Shown one piece after another: positions 1-11,998 of a DNA stretch of 64,000 nucleotides (position 1 is the stretch's first letter; every line of letters starts with the position of its first letter). The position numbers and the translations under genes are program-made. The stretch comes from Rhizophagus clarus (taxonomy: Eukaryota; Glomeromycota; Glomeromycetes; Glomerales; Glomeraceae), in assembly GCA_015698045.1 (NCBI GenBank), contig BLAL01000165.1, forward strand, positions 248,001 to 312,000, given 5' to 3'. A model generated the notes under the pieces. That model saw only the letters and a program-made list of their open reading frames with translations, ran no database searches and was not told where the DNA came from.

Positions 1-377
1 ATGTAATTTATAAATATTGCATTGTATCGAATCTTTCTATGTTAACTAATATACGAATTAAGGGATAAAATGAGAGGAGATCGAAATGTCGATCATTAGC
101 GGCTTGCCATACTATGGCAAGCCAGTCATAATCCCTGCCGAGTGCTATTATAAGAAATAGAATAAAAAAGGTTAAGAAGATCAATATTTTAGTATTTACT
201 AAAATTTTCCATTTTATATAATGTTCAGTTAGTATGAATAATATAAATTAATTAACGACATAAAATGACCACTAATATGAAATTTTAATAATTATATCAA
301 TACGCTGTAAAATTACCTACTAATAGATAACACATAAAAATCTATAGAAATGACTATATAATATATATAAGATACAA
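1..377. other. Gene-free AT-rich flank with a perfect palindrome
   Basis: No coding sequence is visible. At 101-123 there is a near-perfect dyad: GGCTTGCCATA, one central C, then its exact reverse complement. It lies in a less AT-rich patch (about 60-150). This could be a binding site for a dimeric protein or a transposon remnant. No function is assigned. Confidence 0.6.
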
Positions 378-3300
378 TTAGATGTAGATAATGATATCTT
401 CTAGATCAATCAACCCTATAAAAAATAAGTGTCCGGATAATGTCCAGAAAATGTCCGGAAAAAAATTCTAAAATATTGTCCGGAAATTCTGGACACTGTG
501 TGTCCGGAAACTGTTCCGAAAACACTGCATTTTCGGGATATTAGGAATTTGTCCTGAAATTGTCCGGAAATGTATTTTCGTAAAATTTTGCCACAAAAGA
601 TGATCAATGGATAGATGATCATCATTATTCCTTAACCCAAAATTTTTATATCATAGATATATAGTATTTTTGCCTGCTCTGCAATTTTAATTAGTACGAC
701 AGAAAAGGTTTTGAATGTCAGTTTTGTGCTTTTTGCATTTTTTTACAAAATTAATTTATCCTTTTTTGGAAATAGTATCCAGAATTTGTCCTGAACTTTT
801 TCATGTCCGGAATTTGTCTATCTGGTTTTTTTACTATGTCCAGAATTTGTCCAGGTTTAACTGTCCAGAATTTGTCCAAAATTTTATACCGAACAAATAC
901 TGGATGAATTCAGGACAAAGTTAGGACATGTCAAAATTTTAAGTATCAGAAGTGTTTCAGACATGTACCAAAAAAGTGGACATTTTCCGGACACATCAGA
1001 TTTATTCCGGACATTTTCCAGACATTTTTGATAACATTTTCCGGACATTTATTTTTTATAGGGCAAATTTTCCGTTTCTTTTTTTGAGAAACATTTAGAA
1101 TTCAAAATATTTGGATGTGATTTATGTATTGGTAATAAATGACCCATTTTGGGAAAATAAATTGTATCTCTTTCAAATAGCACAAATCGAACATAATCTA
1201 TTTGCTACCAATTAAAAAAATAAGAGTAATTAGGAAAATTATATACAACTTTAAAATACAACAAGTTATCACTTATGTGAAATAAAAGATATACCATGTC
1301 GATGAAGTGCTCGTATGTGGTAATTGAAGGTTGTATCCAATCAAATTTATTTGATTCTATATTAATTGGTACTGTATATTCAATCCAACCCAATCCAATA
1401 AGTTTTGATAATTCATCATATTTTAGTCTATGTTCTTTCTTTTGATGTTGATCCGATAATGAGTAAAATAAACCAGGTTCCTATAGTTAAAAATAACTAT
1501 AAATTTATACTATTAAGCATTTATAAATATCAATATAATTTACCACTCCCATTTCAACTATAAAATTCAAAGTTGTATCTTTTGACAATCCAGTTTTAAC
1601 ACATATTTTCCAAACAATATACAAGTATTTTGATTTAATGTAAGGTAATGACAGTTTGGGTAACTCCAAATTAAGTTGTATATCCTTAGCATCAAATGAC
1701 TTTCCCGATAAACTTTTAATATATTATATTATATTAACATTAACATTCTTGAAAAGGCTACTTAATAAAAATATTATAGCTTACCTATTTATATCACTTT
1801 TTAAAAGAATATTGCTAATGTTTGATAAAAAGTAAACCTTTTTTACTATAATCAAGATGGATTGATTAATTTTGTATTTTATAATAATTCAATTAATAAT
1901 TTACAACATCATCTTACCTTTATACATATATTTTTTAAAATTTTCAATAATTCCAATATCTCTATAATCATTATCACTTATCTTATAATAACTAGTCAAA
2001 TATGACCAATAATCAGGGTACTTTTGCAATAGATAAATAAATGAAATATCTTCACAATTTAATTCAAATAACCTATTAAAATCCAACAGTGCTTTATCAT
2101 ATTTTTCTAGTTCAATATATATTTTGCATCTAATAAGAAGTAATGATTTATCATCTCCAATATTAGGAATTTGGTTAACTATCGTTATAATATCATAATT
2201 TAAATCTTTAGAACGTTCCTTATTCAATAAATAATTCATATAATACAATTGAATTTTGGCCAAATTATCATTAGGATCTATCTCTATACATTTTTCAAAA
2301 GCAACTATAGCATCACAAACATTTCTCTTCGTATAATATATTAATCCTTTATAGTAATATGTTAAACTATTTAGTGAATCCAAGAATATAGCCTTATTGA
2401 GATCTAATAAAGTATTGTCGTATTCCTGAAGAATATAATATGCAATAGCTCTTCTATTCAAATTATGGACATTTTCTGGATCTATTTTATTTGCTTTTGT
2501 AAAATATAGTATAGCATTATCGTATTGTGATATCTTACATAAGATTTCACCATAATAACATAAAATTAATGAATCATTCTTATTGATATTTACCAACTTA
2601 TTTAAAATTTCTAGAGAATCCAAATATTTTTTTTGTTTTTTATAAATATATAAACATTTTTTTAAGCATGAATAATTATTTGGTTTGGTTTGTAATGCAA
2701 TAGAATAATTATCTAAAGCAGCCAAGTAGTAATTATTTTTATCATTACTATTATTACATAACTTTGCTTCAAAAAGATAACTATCTCCAAGCAATATATA
2801 TATATTATTTGTTTTTGCCCCATAATCTATTGATATTTTTAAACTATTTATTGCGCTTTTGCATTTATTTTGTCTAAAAAAAACCTCTCCACAAATAAAA
2901 TGAGCAAATGAATTTTTTGGTTTTAAATCAATAGCTTCATTTAAATATAAATGTGCCTGTTCATAATTGTCAAGATACCCATAAATATAAGCTAAAATAC
3001 ATAGTATAGTGTAACTTTCAGGAGATTTTAAATATTCTTTGCAATAATATAAAGTCCTTTCATAATCTTTTTTATATAATTCTCTTATAATGTTTTGATA
3101 TATTGGACGTCGCTTCTTTGAAATCCTTAGAATAATTGATTGTAATGATATAGTATCTGACATAGCTTTTTCTTTTTTGGCTAACATGATATCAATTTCT
3201 GAACTATTTGAATCATCACTGTCGTAATGGATTTGATCTGAATCCTCTAATTCAATAGAAGGTAAAATATGTCCAGATTCAAGAAATTGGGAATATAAAT

Positions 3301-5608
3301 TTTTATATATAGTATTCTGTGGCAAATATCTAATATAATTGTCATCAATTTTTTCTCGACATATAGGACACTTTTTTTGTTTCAATTTTTTGAAATTGTT
3401 TAATGATAACATGTGTTTACATCTGAGAATACAAAGTTGATCTGTTGGTTCACTATCAATTGGACAAGCTATTTCCTCTGCTATAATATCTAAAATGTTA
3501 GAATTTGATGCTTGTTCTAAACTTTGGTTTAACTTTCCATTTCCTTTTTTTCCTTTTCCAATATCATTACTTAGAAACTTTAAATCTTCAGAAAATTTGT
3601 CTTTAACAAATGCTAATAAATTTTGAAATTTTTCTAATGAATCTATTTTTAAATTACTTTCAAATAACTTCTGTATGTATTGTTCAAGATCAATTTCAAT
3701 TACCAGAAATAATTCTTTATTAACATTATATAGATTTAGCAAAACTTCAATTGCTTTAAATTGAATAAAACTGCTTGGAGCCTTATTAAGTGATTCAATT
3801 GCCAAATAATAACAAAGACCATATGTGGCTTTTCGAGTTGATTTTTGAATAAGATTTTGTGCAAGATCCAATATTCCAAACCACATAGTATGTGGTAATG
3901 CGAGAGGTTCATTATCGGCAAGAGCATTCAAAAAATTTCTAGTATCTTTCAAGACATTATTAGTGATTTTGTTTAATACTTCCTCAAATCTGGCTTGAGA
4001 ATTTAAAATAGGTTTATCGGTAACATCAATCCATTCTTTTTCCACAAAGCTCCATATATATTCCATAAATACCAATTCTCTGAATTTTTCATCAATGTCA
4101 GTCCAAGTAAAAAGATTGTGTTGAATTAACAACATAATTCTCCAATCTACATGATAAGATGGTACTGGATATTTAAAATTTAAATCTTTACGCGTTTGAG
4201 TAAATTGTGATAAGATTAAATTATTATCATTCGAAAGAGAAACTTTTGCTGTTGATAAAATTCCTGCTGTGAAATACTTAAGTGACACTTTAGTTTTTCG
4301 TGTAACATCTTTAAACCAAGTTTCATCATCACGCAAACTATTTAATGTGTCCCGCAGGTGAATTAGCAAAAAATAAATGTTATAATTTCGGTTTTCAATG
4401 ATAGCATCATCTTTGCTAGTATCAAATTCGACTGTAATACCTTTTTGCATGTTTCTATGAATTTTAGCAAATTTTAGCAAAGAATTATAAATTCTGTTAT
4501 GAAACTCTTTACTTAAAATCACTTCAGTAAAACAAATTCGTTCTAAAACCGCCATACAAGTACGTAAACGTAACTCTAATAAAGTTTCAGTTTGATTATG
4601 ATAGTCAAATTCTGTTGGATTTGCTAAAGTGTTCAGAGTATCTCGGAGAAACCCAGATGAAAATTTATTCTGCAAATTTTCAAAAAGTAATTTAAGTACA
4701 TATAAATATTTTGGTTTATTCAGATCTTTTTCTAAAAGTGCTTCTGCTTTTTCTTCTTGCGTAATGAATCCATTCTCTTCTAGTTCGAGAAGTAATTGAT
4801 TTTTATAAACACGTGTATCATTTGCTGATAGTTCTGTCACCTTATTTGACAAACTTGATGAACCATTTTCAGTTTCCATTAATATATTTAAAGGTGTAAT
4901 ATCATCTATCAAATCATTATTATAAACACTTATATCATCTACTGATGGTTTCGTCAGCTGATTTGACAAACTTGATGTATCATCACTCTCAATCTTTAAA
5001 GATTCAATATCATTAATTAATTCACCATTTATTTCTATAGTTCCTTTGCTTGAGTTTGAATTCGAATTGTATTCTTTTAATTCTTTCTTTTCATTAGAAT
5101 CATAAATATTTATGTCAATTGGTTCAAATGAAATAATTGCTTCAAGTACTATAACAACTTCTTGCATATTTGGACGTTCGTTTGATTCATATTTCCAACA
5201 TTCTAATAATTCAATAAATAAAATAAATTATTTTATGATTTTTTTAATGCAAATATAAGAATAATTTATTACCTGTATATACTGTAATTTATTATATTCA
5301 AGAGGAGTTCCGTCAATCATTTCTTCTCTCACTCCAGTTAATATTTTTAATATTAAGAATGCGTCATAATCAAAACCTTTAAATGGTTCATATCCACTTG
5401 AAATTTGCCATAATAAAACTCCAACACTATATACATCTGATTTTTTATTTAATTTATAATTTTGACTTTGATTTTTGAACCTTTTTGGGTCTATATAAGG
5501 CACTACACCTATTATTTTTGACGTATTGCTTGATTCAGCAATTTTTTTTGATAATCCGAAATCTGTTAATTTAATATTTTTTTGATGTACAAGTATATTG
5601 TTTGGATG
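378..5608 (-). pseudogene. Kinase-RING-TPR-PP2-like gene, copy 1 (5'-truncated, transposon in last exon)
   Basis: This is the minus-strand member of the local family. Exons seen: 4 (5608-5273, kinase C-lobe from the catalytic-loop remnant HPNN through DFG to subdomain XI), 5 (5202-1918, open throughout: helical region, RING-like motif with CPID and CPICR, TPR repeats), 6 (1845-1785), 7 (1712-1544), 8 (1480-1295) and 9 (from 1204). Exons 1-3, carrying the glycine loop, the ATP lysine and HRD, are missing; homology stops inside intron 3 near 5620. Relative to the other copies a 5-bp insertion (CAGTA) precedes the exon 4 donor and breaks the phase into exon 5. The last exon is split by the element at 414-1063; coding resumes at 413 and the ancestral stop is at 378-380. 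Entering the element, the frame stops at 1049-1051. Because exon 5 is still fully open, the damage is probably recent. A shorter transcribed product without a kinase cannot be excluded. Confidence 0.82.
414..1063. mobile_element. Non-autonomous CCCTA-type TIR element, copy A (650 bp)
   Basis: The ends are inverted repeats: left CCCTATAAAAAATAA then G, right (read inward) CCCTATAAAAAATAA then A, both followed by TGTCCGGA. Direct CAA copies flank the element at 411-413 and 1064-1066. Both ends carry many variants of TGTCCGGA or TGTCCAGA as subterminal repeats. There is no transposase; the short open frames are spurious. The 3-bp duplication and clustered subterminal motifs fit CACTA/EnSpm-like elements, which is an inference. 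It is inserted in the last exon of kinase copy 1, and the uninterrupted paralogues confirm the borders. Confidence 0.88.
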
Positions 5609-5846
5609 CTTTATTTATAAAAAAAAAATTATATTTAAGGCCACACAAATTCGATTTTTCGGTTCACGTAACATCGAAATTTAAAATTGACCCGGGGACC
5701 CGGAGTTTATTAATAATTTTTTTTTATTAATAAAAAAAGTTTATATATAAATTTTACGGCTTCTGATTGGTCAATCCTTAAGGAGTAACTTATACGATAA
5801 TCACATATGATAATCACGTTTAAAATAATCGAGAATTTTTTTTTTC
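5609..5846. other. Junction where copy 1 loses its 5' exons
   Basis: This stretch replaces exons 1-3 of copy 1. It holds a short GC-richer patch (about 5640-5710, with GACCCGGGGACCCGGAG) followed by AT-rich sequence. No exon, inverted repeat pair or ORF could be recognised. It may be one end of a mobile element or a rearrangement junction. Confidence 0.4.
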
Positions 5847-6654
5847 TTGATTTTACTCTGCCAAATGCCTATCATATATGTAAAAATAAGTTACAAGTCT
5901 GAAATTTTGAAGGACTGGGAAGTTCTACCTGTTGGCAGGGAAACTAAAATAAAAGTTTTTTTTGGTGATATATCAATTTTATATTTGTCATCCGAATGGT
6001 GTAATTCAAATTTTGAAGTGAAATTTAGTCCATCAAGAACGTTAGTCAGAGAGAAGATTTCAGCAGAATGCATTGCCCGGGAAGCTGCATGTCAATATGG
6101 AATTTATGCACATTTTTATCTTATTTCACAAGAAATAATAGAATCTCATAGAATTCCTGCCGTTAATATTATTAATGCTTTTGATATTATAAGGGCTAGT
6201 TCGAATGATATATGTGTTCCAGAATTTAATGATCTCCCAAAAAATGCACTGGAAAAGTTGCGAATAGATTTATCTAATTGGATTAAAATCATGGAGGTAG
6301 ATGGAAAGGGAAGGATGCTGCACGACATATTGGAAAACAATTTGTTACTGATTTGGCAAGTTCACTATGGTATGTTGATAGTTGTTCTGTTCTGTAAAAA
6401 CTTTAGATCAAAAGTTTAAGATTCCTATTATTTTTGATGAATTTTTTGGGAGATCATTTCCAGAGAATTATAAAAGATTAAGACCGAAGTTTAATTCCGA
6501 AGAATTAACTCAGCATAGCAAAAAAATACTTAATTATGTTGAATTAAGTTGGATGTTACAAAGTAGATTTAACTGGCTAAGAGAATCACTAACTAAATTT
6601 GGTGAAATCCTGGCTAAATATTCAGAATATTTGGACTATTGGTCACATGATTAA
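5847..6654 (+). pseudogene. Unknown protein gene fragment with frameshifts
   Basis: I do not recognise this gene. A first open frame (5847-about 6330) and a last open frame (about 6385-6654) lie in different frames. A short middle segment (about 6332-6390), with the motif FVTDLASSLWYVDSC, is open only in the third frame. Read in this order the three give a plausible mixed-charge soluble protein of about 260 residues, which implies two frameshifts. Codon use is compatible with the neighbouring genes. It lies between the divergent kinase copies 1 and 2 and shares no sequence with them. It could be part of a dispersed multi-copy family. A real gene with tiny introns is possible, but I see no good splice sites. 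Confidence 0.45.
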
Positions 6655-6880
6655 TTCGTAATTTTCTCGGATCTTCAAAATTCAAATTTCGGATGATCAA
6701 TTTAATGAAATAAACTTTATAGTATAGTGATAAAATAGATTGCATGGAGTTTCGTAGTTTTTTAATTATGAACAAATAATATATTCGTCGAAAATTCCTC
6801 CAAGAATTGTGACACATATTTGTATTAGGCGACATCACATCTAAAAATGGAAATTAAGGATAAATAGATACTCATAGTAA

Positions 6881-6908
6881 ATGTTACACAGTCATGCAAA
6901 ATATATAA
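6881..6908 (+). promoter_or_regulatory. Conserved promoter block with TATA box, copy 2
   Basis: ATGTTACACAGTCATGCAAA followed by ATATATAA lies 34 bases before the ATG at 6942. The same block sits 33-36 bases before the ATG of copies 3 and 4, although the DNA between it and the ATG has diverged. A second conserved stretch, CTAAAAATGGAAATTA, lies about 40 bases further upstream. The TATATA is the likely core promoter. Confidence 0.65.
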
Positions 6909-6941
6909 GCATCAGTTACTCAAGTTTTAGTATTCGTTAAA

Positions 6942-9900
6942 ATGGCAAAAATTAATTATAATTTTGAAAAATTAATTTCTGAAGGATATATCGAACATTA
7001 TGAATATTCGGACTTTAATGATATACAACCGATAGGAAGAGGTTCATTTGGAAGCGTATCTCGTGCTACTTGGAAAAATACTACTCGTTTTTTCGCTTTG
7101 AAGTCTTTTAATAACGATAAACAAACTTATAAAGAAATTGTTAAAGAGGTACAATATTTTATGATAATTTTAAAATTAGTACAATTAAGTAATTTACATT
7201 TCATACTGTATACTGTATATGTGTGGTACAGTTAACAATTCATCGGAAAGTTGATATTCATGAAAATATTTTAAGGCTCTACGGAATTACGAGCGTAAAG
7301 AACGGTAAGTTTTAAAGCATGATATGATAACTTTTTAACAAGTAAATTAATTATCTTTCTTAATCCGACATTTCATTTTTTTTTTTTTAGATGAAACACA
7401 TCAAATGGAGAAATATTTTTTAGTTTTAGAATATGCAGATAGTGATACACTAGACACATATTTAAAAAACCATTTTAATGAACTTAATTGGAATGATAAA
7501 CTGCTTTTGGCATTTCAATTGGCAAGTGCTGTAGAATGTATACATTGTTGTGGCATTATTCACCGTGACCTGGTAAGAATTTTAATTAATTTAGAATCAT
7601 TTTATCTTATTTATTCAATTTTAATAATAATTTTATAATAAAATTTTAGCATGCCAAAAACATACTCGTACATCAGAAAAATATTAAGTTAGCAGATTTT
7701 GGTCTATCAAAAAAAATTGCCGAAGAATCAAGTAATGCATCCAAAGTATTCGGGGTAATACCCTATATAGATCCAAAAAGTCTCAACGACCAACAATACA
7801 AATTAAATGAAAAATCGGATATATATAGTATTGGTGTTCTAATGTGGCAAATCTCAAGCGGGCTTCAACCATTCAAGGACAAAGGATTTGATTATGATAT
7901 GAAATTATCAGTTGCTATACTTAACGGATTAAGAGAAGAAATTGTTAACGAAACTCCTATTAAATATAGTAATTTATATGAGGGTAATTAATAATATTTC
8001 GTTAATATTTAATCGATTTATTTATTTATTAATCAAAAATAGTGATTTAAATTGTCTATTAATCAATTAGAATGTTGGAAATATGAACCGAATAATCGTC
8101 CAATTATACAGAAAGTTGCTTTAACCCTTAAAGCAATAATTACTTCTGAACATAATGATATAGTTAACGAAAATATTTCAGGGGAAAACGGAGGAAATTC
8201 TTTAAGAGTATATCAGCCAGATTCAAAATCTATCAATATAAGCAATGTAATTCCAGACATTAATGAGCATCTATCTATAGGTTCAAGTATTAACGTTAAT
8301 TTTTCCAATAATAATAAATCTGATGGTGTTACACAAGATTTAAATTACATTCAGTTAAACTTGGTCGAATCTAAAAGTAGTTCATCAAATGTACCAATTG
8401 AAATGATAGATTCTATATCAAGAAATTTGGTTGAGTTAGAATTAGAAGAAGATGGGTTCATCACATCAGATGAGAAGGCAAAAGAACTTACTAAAAAATT
8501 GACTGAAACAAGATATTTACATGCTTTAAAATTACTTTTTGAAAACTTACAAAATGAATTTTCACCTCAAATACTTCGAGATACTTTAGTTGCTTTAGCA
8601 GATCCAACGCCTTTCGATTATTACACAAAACAAAATGTAGCCAGATTGGAGTTACATTTACGTACCTGGGTCGAAGTCTTAGAACGAATATGTTTTTCAC
8701 CAATTTGTCTTAGTAGAGATCTTCAGGATAAAGTCTTAAATTCCTTGACAAAATTTGCAGAAATATATCATAAAACAACACAAATAATGGATGGATTTGA
8801 GAATAATTTTAAGCTTAATTTTGATCAGCTTAAGGATAATGTTAAAAATAGAAATTACAATATTGATTTTTTATTAATTCACCTAAGAGATACACTAAAT
8901 AGTTTGCGTGATGATGAAACTTGGATTCAAGAAATTATACGAAAAACTAAAGAATTACTAAAAGTTGTATTGAATATTGTACCTGGAATTTTATCAGAAA
9001 CATCTGAAAATACTATTCTAAATGATAATTGTTCTGTATTTACCATAATTACTCAATTACGTCAAGATTTAAGTTTTAAATATCCGGTAGCACCATATTA
9101 CATTGATTGGAGAATCATGTTAATAATTCAACATAATCTTCTCAATTGGTCCGACAGTTCTGAAAGAATATTTAATAAAAAATTTGGAGAAATGGTATTG
9201 ATGGAATATATATGGGGTTTTATGGAAAGAGAATGGAATGATGTTGCTGACAAATCTATTTTGAATTCTCAGATCAAATTTGATGAATTATCAAATAGAT
9301 TTATCAAATCTTTAAAGAATACTAGTACTTTTTTAAATAAATCTCTTGCATTACCACATAACCTATGGTTCGGAATATTGGACCTTGCACAAAATCTTAT
9401 TTCAAGATCCACTCATGCATCAATACATGGTCTCGGTTATTATTTAGCAATTGAATCACTTAATAAAGCTCCAAGTAGCTTTATTCAATTTAAAGCAATA
9501 GAGATATTGTTGCTTTTGAGCGATATTAATAACAAATTATTCTCAATGGTAGAAATTGATTTTGATCAATACACTCAAAAACTAGATGAGAATAATTTAG
9601 AAACAGATCATTTTGAAAATTTATTAATGTTTGCTAAAGAAATAAGCCTTAAAAATTTTGAAAAATTAAATAGTAATGTTAAAGTCAGTAAAAAAAAGGG
9701 AAAGAAAAAAGAAAAAGCTATAGATCAGAATTCATATTCAAAAAAGGATCAAATATCAAATTATAATGATATTTTAGATACTATAGCAGATGAGATGATT
9801 TGTCCAATTAGTAGTGAGCCAACAAACCAACTTTGTATTTTAAATTGTCTACATATATTATCTTTAAATAATTTTAGAAAATTAAGACAAAAAAAGTGTC

Positions 9901-11998
9901 CTAAATGTCGGAAAAATTTTGAAGATAATGACATCAGATATATTTCACAAAATACCATTTATAAAAACTTATATTCTTATCTCTTTGAAGCTGGATATTT
10001 TTTACCTTCAATTGAACTAGAAGATTCAAATAATCAATATAATAGTGATTCAGATAATTCAGAAGCTGAACTCATATTAATTAAAAAGAGAAAATTTATT
10101 AAAACATTTAAATTTAATTCAAATATATCATTGCAATCAATCTTTCCAAGAACTTCAAAAAAACAGCATCCAACGTATCAAAATACTATAAAAGAATTAA
10201 ATGATAAAAACTATAAAAAAGCTGAATATTATTGCAAAGAGTTCCTGCAACATTTTCCTACAGATTACACTATGAAATGTATATTGGCTTATATTTATAG
10301 GTATCTTAATAGTTATAAACAAGCATATTTATGTTTAGAGGAAGCTATTAATTTAAAGGAAAAGAAACCAATAGCTTATTTTATATGTGGAGAATTATTT
10401 TTTAAAATGAATGACTATGATATAGCCACGTATAATTTAAACAAATCATTAAGATATAAGGCAAAAATAAATAATTTACATATAATACTTGGAAATATTA
10501 ATCTTTTTAAGACAGAATCTTGTGATTATGGAAGTTATTTATCAGAGGCTTTAAGAAATTATTATATAGTTTTACAAAATGATCCAAAAAATTATTTATG
10601 TCTTAAAAATAGTGCATATATTTATGATAAACTAGAAGATTATTCGAACGCTTTAAAAATGTTGGATAAGCTGCTGAATATTAACAAAAAAGATTCATTA
10701 ATATTATGTTATTATGGAGAAATATTATGTAAAATATCACAATATAGTAAAGCTATTTCATACTTCACAAAAGCAAACCTTATTGATCCAGAAAATGTTC
10801 ATAATTTAAATAAAAGAGCTATCGCATATTATAATACTCATGAATATCATAAATCTTTATTGGATCTTGGTAAAACTATGCAATTAAATCCATCAAACAG
10901 TATGGGATATTTTTATAAAATATTATTATATATAACAAAATTTAACCATAGATATTGTGAAAGATTATATTACATCATAAAATCAACAGTCGATACTGCA
11001 GTAGGATTTGAAAAATATATGGAATTAGAAATAGATATTTGGTCACATTTGAAAACTCATAAATTAAAAAATATCAAATTTAATATTAATAATCTTGGGA
11101 TTATTAAAAGGTTTAATAAATATATGTTTATAGGTAAGGAGATTTAGATTTATTGATACTTTAATTATAATTACCTTACTTAATTAACGATAATTTTATA
11201 GTACACAAGATTTATTTCATTTCAAACCTCATAAATTTGGATGGCAAATATTGTCAATTTAAAGAAGCTAATGCGAATAGGTAAGTTAATTGTTTATGTG
11301 TATGACAATTTCTTTAAATATATTTATTAATAATCTATTATATTTAAAAATTCAAGTTTAATAGGAAATGTATTATCTTTTAAAAATAAAAAAGTATTTA
11401 AATTGAGTTTGCTTGAATTTTCAAAAATTTCTGAAAATAATGTATATTATCAGATTATTTGGAAATTAAATATTACTAAAGCTAGTTTATCACACAGAAT
11501 TTGTTTTATAAAATTTATAATTAAGAAAGTAAGTTTAACTCGTCATAAAGCTTTACTCTTATTTTAATTATCTAGTGTACTAATTACCGCAATTTATAGG
11601 AATCCGGATACAAATGGGAATATATTTTAAAGTATGCTGACTTATCAAAATTTGAAAAATTAGGATGGATTGAATTTATACTTCCATATAAGATAGACGG
11701 TGTATTGGCTAATAGCATTAATGTTTCAATTGAATTAAATGGTCATATTGATCTGGTATGCACTATATCCTAATTATCTGTTTAATTGTTTTATAACATG
11801 TCACTTATTGTTATTATTATTATTTGGTTATAGCAAATAGATTATATTCGTTTTGCACCATATAATCAGACTGAAATAAATTATGTGTTATTAAATTATG
11901 AAGATTTTTTAGATAATGTTCCTGAAACCTTTAAAGATAAGTATTTTTCAAAAAAAGAAATGGAAAATTTACTTGAATTAAAAGACATTATTGGATGA
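6942..11998 (+). CDS. Kinase-RING-TPR-PP2-like protein, copy 2 (intact)
   Basis: Nine exons: 6942-7148, 7232-7304, 7391-7572, 7650-7983, 8071-11133, 11202-11280, 11357-11528, 11600-11755, 11834-11998. All introns are GT-AG, phases agree, and the protein is 1,476 residues. The N-terminal kinase has glycine loop GRGSFGSV (32-39), ATP lysine K54, catalytic HRDLHAKN (151-158) and DFG (170-172). The usual APE motif is replaced by IDPKSL. So it is probably an active TKL-type Ser/Thr or Tyr kinase. Residues about 390-840 are helical and unrecognised, with a conserved block [16 protein letters not shown]. At 843-880 a degenerate RING/U-box-like motif (CPIS...CILNCLH...CPKC) suggests E3-ligase ancestry, although several zinc ligands are missing. 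TPR-like repeats run from about 930 to 1285. The last 190 residues resemble PP2/FBA-type lectin-like domains (LGWIEF, then IDYIRF). Likely a cytosolic sensor or signalling adaptor; this role is inferred. Copy 3 is the closest relative. Confidence 0.88.
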
